NCBI GenBank assembly: GCA_013153795.1
Contig: JAADDV010000134.1
Coordinates: forward strand, 1 to 6,597
Source: Aquificota bacterium
GTDB lineage: Bacteria; Aquificota; Aquificia; Aquificales; Hydrogenothermaceae
Direction: 5' to 3'
Length of the DNA: 6,597 nucleotides
Below, one piece after another: positions 1-5,088 of the stretch. How positions within the stretch are numbered: the first letter of the stretch is position 1; every line of letters begins with the position of its first letter. The position numbers were made by a program, and so were the translations under genes. The notes beneath the pieces are model-generated. The model searched no databases. It had not been told where the DNA came from and worked only from the letters and a program-made list of their open reading frames with translations.

Positions 1-81
1 ATTCTTTTTAATGAAATTTATACTGTCTTTGATAAAAATCTTTCCTATGTCCTTAATAAGTTTGCCGAAAAGGGCTTTTAA
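1..81 (+). CDS. Possible C-terminal end of an unidentified upstream gene (partial)
   Basis: The first reading frame is open from the window edge for 26 codons and stops with TAA at 79-81. The visible tail is polar and helical in character, ending in KFAEKGF. I do not recognise the family. It does not resemble the C-terminus of IF-3 (infC), which often precedes rpmI. The strand is T-rich here, unlike the purine-rich coding strands of the other genes in the window, which weakens the case. An open frame of 26 codons can arise by chance. The reverse strand also has an open stretch here, but no usable start codon was found in it. Confidence 0.3.
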   Translation: MLFNEIYTVFDKNLSYVLNKFAEKGF

Positions 82-116
82 TTTTTAAAATCAATACATA
101 AAATGTTTTTATCTAT

Positions 117-145
117 TTGATTATTTTTTTAATTCCTTTTATACT
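117..145 (+). promoter_or_regulatory. Probable sigma70-type promoter of the rpmI-rplT-pheS-pheT cluster
   Basis: TTGATT at 117-122 and TATACT at 140-145 are separated by exactly 17 bases, close to the TTGACA-17-TATAAT consensus. Transcription would begin around 152, giving a leader of about 65 nt before the rpmI start codon. The position directly ahead of the ribosomal protein genes fits. The AT richness of the region raises the chance of random matches. Confidence 0.5.
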
Positions 146-146
146 A

Positions 147-173
147 TTGTGTCTACTTACAATTCTTTATAAT
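147..173 (+). promoter_or_regulatory. Second possible promoter ahead of rpmI
   Basis: A perfect -10 hexamer TATAAT lies at 168-173. The only -35 candidate is TTGTGT at 147-152 with a short 15-base spacer, so this is weaker than the site just upstream. Transcription would begin near 180. It could act as a tandem promoter for a highly expressed ribosomal gene or be a chance match in T/A-rich sequence. Confidence 0.3.
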
Positions 174-200
174 TTCATTTCTTACCCTAAAGCATTTTAT

Positions 201-207
201 AGGAGGT
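201..207 (+). promoter_or_regulatory. Ribosome binding site that fixes the rpmI start
   Basis: AGGAGGT is a near-perfect Shine-Dalgarno sequence. It lies 11 bases before the ATG at 219, slightly further than the 5-9 usual elsewhere in this window. It argues that translation starts at 219 and not at the in-frame TTG at 117, which has no comparable site and would add 34 residues foreign to L35. Confidence 0.75.
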
Positions 208-218
208 ATAAATTAATT

Positions 219-425
219 ATGGCTAAAGTAAAAATGAAAACTAATAAAACAGCTGCAAAAAGATTTAAAGTTACTGCAAAAGGAAAGATTAAATACTGGA
301 AAGGTGGTGTTTCTCACTATAATACAAAGAAAACAAGAAAAAGAAAAAGACAAGGAAGAAAACCTCAATATGTTCCTGAAAATCTAAAAGATAAAGTCGC
401 AGCATTAATACCTTACGAAGTTTAA
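219..425 (+). CDS. rpmI: Large ribosomal subunit protein bL35
   Basis: The 68-residue product matches the L35 family, usually about 65 residues. It starts MAKVKMKTNKTAAKRF and is very basic, with a KTRKRKRQGRK run in the middle. L35 is a small protein of the 50S subunit that binds 23S rRNA. The ATG at 219 was chosen because the AGGAGGT at 201-207 precedes it and because the family begins here. The frame is open upstream to a TTG at 117, but that would add a hydrophobic stretch with no counterpart in L35. rplT follows after 16 bases, the classical rpmI-rplT pair. In several bacteria L20 represses translation of this pair through the leader; no specific L20 site could be recognised here. Confidence 0.96.
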   Translation: MAKVKMKTNKTAAKRFKVTAKGKIKYWKGGVSHYNTKKTRKRKRQGRKPQYVPENLKDKVAALIPYEV

Positions 426-441
426 AAGGAGGAGAATATAA

Positions 442-810
442 ATGAGAGTAAAAGGACCTTCATCTAAAAAGCATAAAAAGAAAATTTTAAAACTTGCTAA
501 AGGATATTATGGACAAAAACATAGGTCTTATAGAAGAGCAAAAGAGCAAGTTTTTAGGTCTTTACAATATGAATATAGAGATAGAAGACTTAGAAAAAGA
601 GATTTTAGAAAACTATGGATTCAAAGAATAAATGCTGCTGCTAGGTTGAATGGTCTTTCTTACAGCAGATTTATTCATGGACTTAAACTTGCTGGTATAG
701 ATTTAGATAGAAAAGTTTTAGCAGATATAGCAGTTACAGACCCTGAAGGATTTGCAAAACTTGCAGAAACAGCTAGAAATGCTCTTTCCCAATCTCAAAA
801 TGCAGCATAA
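442..810 (+). CDS. rplT: Large ribosomal subunit protein bL20
   Basis: The 122-residue product is a clear L20, usually 117-120 residues. It has a long basic N-terminal extension (KKHKKKILKLAKGYYGQKHRSYRRAKEQV) and a globular C-terminal half carrying RDRRLRKRDFRKLWIQRINAAAR and the LSYSRFIHGLKLAGIDLDRKVLADIAV core. L20 binds 23S rRNA, is needed for early 50S assembly, and in many bacteria also represses its own operon by binding an rRNA-like site in the mRNA. An excellent AGGAGGAG at 427-434 stands 7 bases before the ATG. The last dozen residues, rich in Ala, Ser and Gln, run slightly past the usual end. pheS begins 18 bases downstream, so the genes are almost certainly co-transcribed. Confidence 0.97.
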   Translation: MRVKGPSSKKHKKKILKLAKGYYGQKHRSYRRAKEQVFRSLQYEYRDRRLRKRDFRKLWIQRINAAARLNGLSYSRFIHGLKLAGIDLDRKVLADIAVTDPEGFAKLAETARNALSQSQNAA

Positions 811-828
811 AAATTAAAAGGTGAAGGT

Positions 829-1863
829 GTGGAGCTAAAAAAACAAATACAAGCTTTAGGAGAAGAAGCTAAAAAGCTTATTTCTGAAGCTATTGATATA
901 GAAAAGCTTAATCAAATAAGAGTTGAGTTTTTAGGAAAAAAGGGAAAACTAAAAAATATATTAAAAACACTAGGGAAGCTTTCTCCTGAAGAGAGAAAAG
1001 AGATAGGACAGCTTGCAAATAAGATAAAGGAAGAGTTAGAGCAGCTTTTAAAAGGAAGACAGGAAGAGCTTAAAAAGAAAGCTTTAGAAGAAGAACTTTC
1101 AAAAAATAAAATAGATATAACTCTTCCACCTCACTGGATAGAAGCTGGAGCTTCACACCCTGTTATCTCAACTCTTATAGAAATATCTGAAACATTTATC
1201 TCTATGGGATTTTCTGTAGCAGAAGGTCCTGAAGTAGAAAAAGAAGAGTATAACTTTGATATGCTCAATATTCCTAAAGACCATCCTGCAAGAGATATGC
1301 AGGATACGTTTTTTTTAAATAATGGAGATGTGCTTAGAACCCATACCTCTCCTGTTCAGATAAGAACAATGCTCAAACAAAAACCTCCTATAGCTGTTAT
1401 AGCTCCTGGAAGGGTTTACAGAAAAGATGCAGACCCAACCCACTCACCTATGTTTCATCAGATAGAAGGACTTTTAGTAGATGAAAATGTTACATTCAGA
1501 GACCTAAAAGGAATACTAAAAGTTTTCCTTGAAACAACATTTGGGAAAGATATTCCTATAAGATTTAGGCCAAGCTACTTTCCTTTTACTGAACCTTCAG
1601 CCGAAGTTGATATAGGATGTACTGTATGTGGTGGAAAAGGATGTAGAGTGTGTAAAGGGACTGGTTGGCTTGAGATATTAGGCTGTGGAATGGTTGACCC
1701 CAATGTTTTCAAAGCTGTTGATATAGACCCAGATAAATATACAGGATTTGCATTTGGCTTAGGTGTAGAAAGAATAGCTATGCTTAAATATAGAATTACA
1801 GATATAAGGCTTTTATTTACAGGAGACTTAAGATTTAATCACCAGTTTAAGGGGATACGATGA
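829..1863 (+). CDS. pheS: Phenylalanyl-tRNA synthetase alpha subunit
   Basis: This is the catalytic subunit of the (alpha-beta)2 enzyme that charges tRNA-Phe with phenylalanine using ATP, in the cytoplasm. The 344 residues match the usual 330-350. Residues 1-85 are a charged helical region, the tRNA-contacting coiled coil. The class II core follows: motif 2 at about 194-214 (GRVYRKDADPTHSPMFHQIEG) and motif 3 at 306-315 (GFAFGLGVER). Cys264, Cys267, Cys272 and Cys275 form a CxxC-x4-CxxC cluster just before the GTGWLEILGCGMV segment; this cluster occurs in many bacterial PheS and could bind zinc. The start is GTG, supported by AAAGGTG ending at 823. The stop overlaps the pheT start as ATGA, so the two subunits are translationally coupled, as expected for a 1:1 complex. 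Confidence 0.97.
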   Translation: MELKKQIQALGEEAKKLISEAIDIEKLNQIRVEFLGKKGKLKNILKTLGKLSPEERKEIGQLANKIKEELEQLLKGRQEELKKKALEEELSKNKIDITLPPHWIEAGASHPVISTLIEISETFISMGFSVAEGPEVEKEEYNFDMLNIPKDHPARDMQDTFFLNNGDVLRTHTSPVQIRTMLKQKPPIAVIAPGRVYRKDADPTHSPMFHQIEGLLVDENVTFRDLKGILKVFLETTFGKDIPIRFRPSYFPFTEPSAEVDIGCTVCGGKGCRVCKGTGWLEILGCGMVDPNVFKAVDIDPDKYTGFAFGLGVERIAMLKYRITDIRLLFTGDLRFNHQFKGIR

Positions 1864-4271
1864 GAGTTCCTTACTCATGGATTAAAGAGTTTGTTGATGT
1901 AGATAAAACAGTTGAAGAAGTTGTTGAGAGACTTAATGAAACAGGTATTGAGGCGACATATGAAAAATGGGGTGAATATATTCCCAATATAATAACTGTA
2001 AAGATTATTTCTGTTGAAAAACATCCTGAAAGGGACAAACTTTTTGTATGCAAAGCAACAGATGGAAACAGAGAATACCAGATAATAACAGGTGCAGATA
2101 ATGTAAAAGAAAATACTGTTGCTATTCTTGCAAAAGAAGGAGCTGTTATACAGGGAGTAGAGATAAAAAGAAGAAAGTTTGGTTCTTTAGAATCTGAAGG
2201 GATGTTTTTATCTTTAGAAGAGCTTGGTCTTGCAGAAAGTTCTGAAGGAATTTTGCTTCTTCCAGAAGACACACCAATAGGAGAAGATGCAAATAAAATT
2301 CTTGGACTTGGTGAAGACTATATTATTGAAATAGAAATAACCCCAAATAGAGGAGATGCTCTTTCTGTAAGGGGTCTTGCAAGGGAAATAGGTGCTATCT
2401 TCGGTATAAAAAGAAAAGAAAAATTTCCTGTTATATCTATAGCTGAAGAAGAAGAACCACAAATAGAAGTTTTAACAAATAAATGTCACAGATATAGAGG
2501 AATAATAATAAGAAATATTCATATAAAACCTTCTCCTTGGGATATTCAACTAAAACTTCTAAAATCAGGACAAAATCCTATAAATAATGTTGTTGATATA
2601 ACAAACTACATTCTTCTTCAAGAAGGACAGCCTTTACATGCTTTTGATTTAGATAAAATAAAAGGAAAAATTATTGTAAGGCATGCAAAAGAAGGGGAAA
2701 AAATAAAAACTCTTGATGGAGAAGAAAGGCAACTAAAAGAAGGAGACTTGATAATAGCTGATGAAGAAAAACCAATAGCTATTGCTGGTATTATAGGAGG
2801 AGATAATACAAAAGTAGATGAAAATACTAAAAATGTTCTTTTAGAAGCAGCCGTTTTTGATAATATTCAAGTAAGAAAAACAGCTAAAAGACTTGCTATA
2901 TCTACAGACTCTTCTTATAGATTTGAAAGAGGTGTAGATATAGAAAATCTTCCAAATGCACAAGATAAAGCTTTAGAGCTAATAGAGAAAACAGCTAATG
3001 GAAAAATTACAGGAGATAAAGATATATATTTAAAGCCTTATATTCCAAAAGAAATAAAACTCAGAGAAAAAACTACTGAAAGAATTTTAGGAGTTTTTAT
3101 TTCTAGAAAAGAAGCTAAAGAATTTTTAAACAGATTAGAAATACCAACTGAAGAAACTGATGATGGGACAATTTCTAAAATACCTGCATTTAGAGCATTA
3201 GATTTAGAAAGAGAAATAGATTTAGTAGAGGAAGTTGGAAGATTAAAAGGGTTAAATACCTTTAAAGAAACATATCCCAAGGTATCAACTCAAAACTTTA
3301 GAAAAAGTGAGGAGTTTTTATTTGAAGTAAGAACAAGAGACTTTTTTAAAGATAATGGTTTAGATGAAGTTGTCACATATACTTTTGTTAGTGAGGAAAT
3401 TTTTGAAATACTTGGAATTCCTGTTCCTAAAATTCAAATTCAAAATTATCTTGTAAAAACTCAAAAAGTAATGAGAGATAATTTAGCTGTATCTCTTATA
3501 GGAGTTCTTCAAGAGAATATAAGACACCAAATTAAAGATGTATCTATTTTTGAAATTTCTTCCACTTTTTTTGAAAAACATGAAGAAATAAGAGCAGGAG
3601 TTTTATTAACAGGAGAGTTTATAAAGGGATTTTCTTATTCTCAGGAAGAAAAAACTTTCAATACAACTGAAAAATGGGATTTTCTTAAAGCTAAAGGTTT
3701 AATCCATAGTTATTTAGTTTCTATTGGAATGAAAGATATAGATTATAGACCTTCAGATAAACCTTACTTAAATCCATATGAAAGTGCTGATATATATATA
3801 GAAAATCAATATGTTGGCTATATTGGGAAAATACATCCCGAAAAAGCAGATAAACTGGAAATTCCAAAAGACACATGGATAGGAGAGTTAAAACTTAGAT
3901 ATGTCCCTAGAGATATAAAAGAAGATAATCTAAAAGATGGATATCTTTATACTTTTTATATACAGAAAAAAACTCCTGTGTATAAAGAATTACCTAAATT
4001 CCCAGCTGTAAAAAGAGACCTCGCTTTTGAAGTTGACGCCTCTTTGGATGTGAATAAATTATTATCAAAATTAAAAGCTGCTTCAAAATTTATAACTAAA
4101 GTTGAGCTCTTTGATATTTATTTCTTAAATAAAGAAAGAAAAAGTGTTGCTGCTTCTGTAGAATTTAGAGCTGAAGATAGAAGTCTTTCTGATGAAGAAG
4201 TAAACGCTGAAGTTGAAAAGATTTTAGAAAAGCTTAAAAAGGAAATATCTAACTTAAAATTAAGAAGCTAG
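1860..4271 (+). CDS. pheT: Phenylalanyl-tRNA synthetase beta subunit
   Basis: The 803-residue product is a full-length bacterial-type PheT, usually 785-805. Domains in order: N-terminal start (1-38, MRVPYSWIKEFV); OB-fold tRNA-binding domain (about 39-150, with HPERDKLFVCKATDG); ITPNRGDALSVRGLAREI linking segment (160-178); B3/B4 editing domain (about 205-370), which hydrolyses Tyr-tRNA-Phe; B5 (about 395-468, with REIDLVEEVGRLKG); inactive synthetase-like core (about 480-690); and FDX-ACB anticodon-binding domain (about 708-800, starting KELPKFPAVKRDLAFEV). No domain is missing. The ATG overlaps the pheS stop by four bases, and AAGGGG sits just upstream inside pheS. The TAG stop ends at the first base of the outer stem of the structured RNA that follows, so the 3' end of this gene and that RNA are physically joined. 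Confidence 0.97.
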   Translation: MRVPYSWIKEFVDVDKTVEEVVERLNETGIEATYEKWGEYIPNIITVKIISVEKHPERDKLFVCKATDGNREYQIITGADNVKENTVAILAKEGAVIQGVEIKRRKFGSLESEGMFLSLEELGLAESSEGILLLPEDTPIGEDANKILGLGEDYIIEIEITPNRGDALSVRGLAREIGAIFGIKRKEKFPVISIAEEEEPQIEVLTNKCHRYRGIIIRNIHIKPSPWDIQLKLLKSGQNPINNVVDITNYILLQEGQPLHAFDLDKIKGKIIVRHAKEGEKIKTLDGEERQLKEGDLIIADEEKPIAIAGIIGGDNTKVDENTKNVLLEAAVFDNIQVRKTAKRLAISTDSSYRFERGVDIENLPNAQDKALELIEKTANGKITGDKDIYLKPYIPKEIKLREKTTERILGVFISRKEAKEFLNRLEIPTEETDDGTISKIPAFRALDLEREIDLVEEVGRLKGLNTFKETYPKVSTQNFRKSEEFLFEVRTRDFFKDNGLDEVVTYTFVSEEIFEILGIPVPKIQIQNYLVKTQKVMRDNLAVSLIGVLQENIRHQIKDVSIFEISSTFFEKHEEIRAGVLLTGEFIKGFSYSQEEKTFNTTEKWDFLKAKGLIHSYLVSIGMKDIDYRPSDKPYLNPYESADIYIENQYVGYIGKIHPEKADKLEIPKDTWIGELKLRYVPRDIKEDNLKDGYLYTFYIQKKTPVYKELPKFPAVKRDLAFEVDASLDVNKLLSKLKAASKFITKVELFDIYFLNKERKSVAASVEFRAEDRSLSDEEVNAEVEKILEKLKKEISNLKLRS

Positions 4272-4303
4272 GAAGGTTTAACGCGGTAATGATAGAGATT
4301 TCA

Positions 4304-4315
4304 TATATATATAAA
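4304..4315 (+). promoter_or_regulatory. Possible promoter -10 region for the structured RNA
   Basis: The run TATATATATAAA offers -10 matches (TATATA at 4308-4313, TATAAA at 4310-4315). Either would start transcription at about 4320-4322, exactly where the paired end of the rod begins. No convincing -35 is present; TTTAAC at 4277-4282 is too far away. This is a plausible own promoter for the RNA, but the alternating T/A run makes chance likely. Confidence 0.35.
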
Positions 4316-4319
4316 TTGA

Positions 4320-4492
4320 ATAAAGAAACCTGCGGGGCGCGATAGGGATGAGACGGTAGTTTCTGGGCTATAGCTACCAATTAGGGAGCTCTACATTCCG
4401 TGTATCCCGTGGGAGCACGGTGCGAGCACCCACGTTTTGTTAGGGTCCAGAAGCAGGACTCAACATCCCGTCGGCCCTCCGCGGGGCTTTAT
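4320..4492 (+). ncRNA. ssrS: Structured non-coding RNA, probable 6S RNA
   Basis: 6S RNA imitates an open promoter and holds sigma70-type RNA polymerase. The span folds as a rod of about 173 nt, in the 6S size range. Its closing stem has successive helices: ATAAAG (4320-4325) with CTTTAT (4487-4492), CCTGCGG (4329-4335) with CCGCGGG (4479-4485), GGC (4336-4338) with GCC (4474-4476), CGAT (4340-4343) with GTCG (4470-4473), and GGGATG (4345-4350) with CATCCC (4464-4469). The interior holds hairpins at 4355-4378, 4384-4408, 4408-4434 and 4443-4461. The last lies on the 3' side next to the closing stem, as in the 6S central bubble of E. coli. 4329-4485 is about 60% GC by hand count. fthC/ygfA directly downstream is the known 6S neighbour in proteobacteria. 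I found no RNase P core (GAAAGUCC, ACAGAA), no SRP GGAA loop motif and no tmRNA tRNA-like end. The RNA is convincing; the 6S name is inferred. Confidence 0.55.
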
Positions 4493-4500
4493 ATAAAGCC
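4485..4500 (+). repeat. Perfect 16-base palindrome at the 3' edge of the RNA
   Basis: GGCTTT (4485-4490) and AAAGCC (4495-4500) flank ATAT, giving a self-complementary 16-base sequence that forms a 6-bp hairpin with a 4-base loop. Its left arm is shared with the closing stem of the RNA rod, so the two helices exclude each other. It is not followed by a T run, so it is not a standard intrinsic terminator. It may instead serve RNA 3'-end formation or processing. Confidence 0.6.
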
Positions 4501-4507
4501 ACCGCGT

Positions 4508-4530
4508 GACCTTCCAGTTATTGGGAGGTC
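4508..4530 (+). promoter_or_regulatory. Hairpin that can hide the ribosome binding site of fthC
   Basis: GACCTTCC (4508-4515) pairs over 8 bp (one U-G) with GGGAGGTC (4523-4530), with a 7-base loop. The right arm contains GGGAGGT, the Shine-Dalgarno sequence located 4-5 bases before the TTG start at 4534. In this hairpin the site would be closed. The left arm can instead pair with GGAAGGT at 4271-4277 in the outer stem of the RNA, which would leave the site open. The pairings are seen directly; regulation is inferred. Confidence 0.5.
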
Positions 4531-4533
4531 AGA

Positions 4534-5088
4534 TTGAAAAATTCTATTAGGGAGGCTCTTCTTCAAGAAAGAGAGCTATATTCTCCAACAAATGAAGAAA
4601 TTGAAAATATCAAAAAGAGATTTTTCTCTTTACCAAAAGTAAAAGCGTCAAAGTATGTCCTTTTATATTTTCCTCATAAAAAAGAAGTCAATACCCTTCC
4701 AATAATAGATGAGCTTTTAAAACAAAAGAAAGTCATTTTATTACCAAAAGTCAAAGATAAAGATATTCTTCCAATTCAAGTAAAAAACCTTTCAACTTTA
4801 AAAAGTGGTTATGCAGGAATAAAGGAACCTGAGGGAAATCCTGTTTCTCCAGAAATAATTGATGTTATTGTTATTCCAGGAATAGCTTTTGATAAAAGAG
4901 GTTATAGACTTGGATATGGAAAAGGTTTTTACGACAGATTTTTAAAAAAAACAAAAGGATTAAAAGTAGGGCTAGCATATGATTTTCAGGTTTTAGATAA
5001 ACTACCAAAGGAAGAACATGATGTTCCAGTAGATATTCTGATAACCCCTACAAAAACAATATATATAAAGGAGGAAAAAAATGATTGA
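4534..5088 (+). CDS. fthC: 5-formyltetrahydrofolate cyclo-ligase
   Basis: The enzyme (5,10-methenyltetrahydrofolate synthetase, YgfA family) uses ATP to convert 5-formyl-THF to 5,10-methenyl-THF, returning a dead-end folate to the one-carbon pool; it is cytoplasmic. The 184 residues match the usual 180-200. The N-terminus has the family pattern IREALLQERELYSP (5-18). The diagnostic segment runs from about 114 to 137, with PGIAFD, RLGYGKGFYDRF and Asp134-Arg135. The C-terminal KVGLAYDFQVLDKLPKEEHD and the DVPVDILITPT ending (163-173) are also typical. The start is TTG at 4534, with GGGAGGT at 4523-4529. No separate promoter is visible between the RNA and the gene, so it is probably read through from it. 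It overlaps rny by 8 bases. The TTG and the possibly masked ribosome site suggest low expression. Confidence 0.95.
   Translation: MKNSIREALLQERELYSPTNEEIENIKKRFFSLPKVKASKYVLLYFPHKKEVNTLPIIDELLKQKKVILLPKVKDKDILPIQVKNLSTLKSGYAGIKEPEGNPVSPEIIDVIVIPGIAFDKRGYRLGYGKGFYDRFLKKTKGLKVGLAYDFQVLDKLPKEEHDVPVDILITPTKTIYIKEEKND

Larger units (their letters stand above)
4271..4515 (+). ncRNA. Outer fold enclosing the structured intergenic RNA
   Basis: The two ends of this stretch pair. GGAAGGT (4271-4277) pairs with ACCTTCC (4509-4515), and ACGCGGT (4281-4287) pairs with ACCGCGT (4501-4507): 14 Watson-Crick pairs with a small TTA/G internal loop. Inside lie, in order, an A/T-rich 5' stretch (4288-4319), the GC-rich rod (about 4320-4492) and a palindrome (4485-4500). 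No open reading frame of note is present; the ATGs are followed quickly by stops. The outer stem may shape a precursor transcript read through from pheT, from which the inner rod is cut. Part of it competes with the ribosome binding site of the next gene. That it is structured is well supported; its role is inferred. Confidence 0.6.

Noticed and set aside
1..80. A reverse-strand gene running off the left edge
   Set aside because: The reverse frame is open and purine-rich, but after its upstream stop it has no ATG, GTG or TTG start and no ribosome binding site.
67..110. Intrinsic terminators: AAAAG/CTTTT at about 67-78 and ACAT/ATGT at 96-106 followed by T runs
   Set aside because: Stems are only 4-5 bp, mostly A-T, with very small loops. 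They are expected by chance in this T/A-rich stretch.
1871..2462. Reverse-strand open frames inside pheT (also at 3038-3280), at the fthC/rny junction and inside rny
   Set aside because: They lie opposite strongly conserved genes, have low-complexity Ser/Phe/Leu-rich translations and no ribosome binding sites; they are mirror images of the real coding.
4441..4464. SRP RNA helix 8, because GGTCC followed by AGAAGCAGG resembles GGTCCGGAAGGAAGCAG
   Set aside because: The GGAA tetraloop and the order of the symmetric loop strands are not preserved. The bases instead form a simple 6-bp hairpin with a 7-base loop.
4271..4515. RNase P RNA (rnpB) in the intergenic structure
   Set aside because: Some Hydrogenothermaceae have an unusual RNase P RNA, so it was considered. 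The universal core strings around GAAAGUCC and ACAGAA are absent, and the length is too short.
4496..4532. T-box-like element, from ACCGCG followed by a hairpin before fthC
   Set aside because: The T-box core UGGNACCGCG is not complete, the ACCGCG is used in the outer stem, the hairpin has no T run, and the downstream gene is not an expected T-box target.
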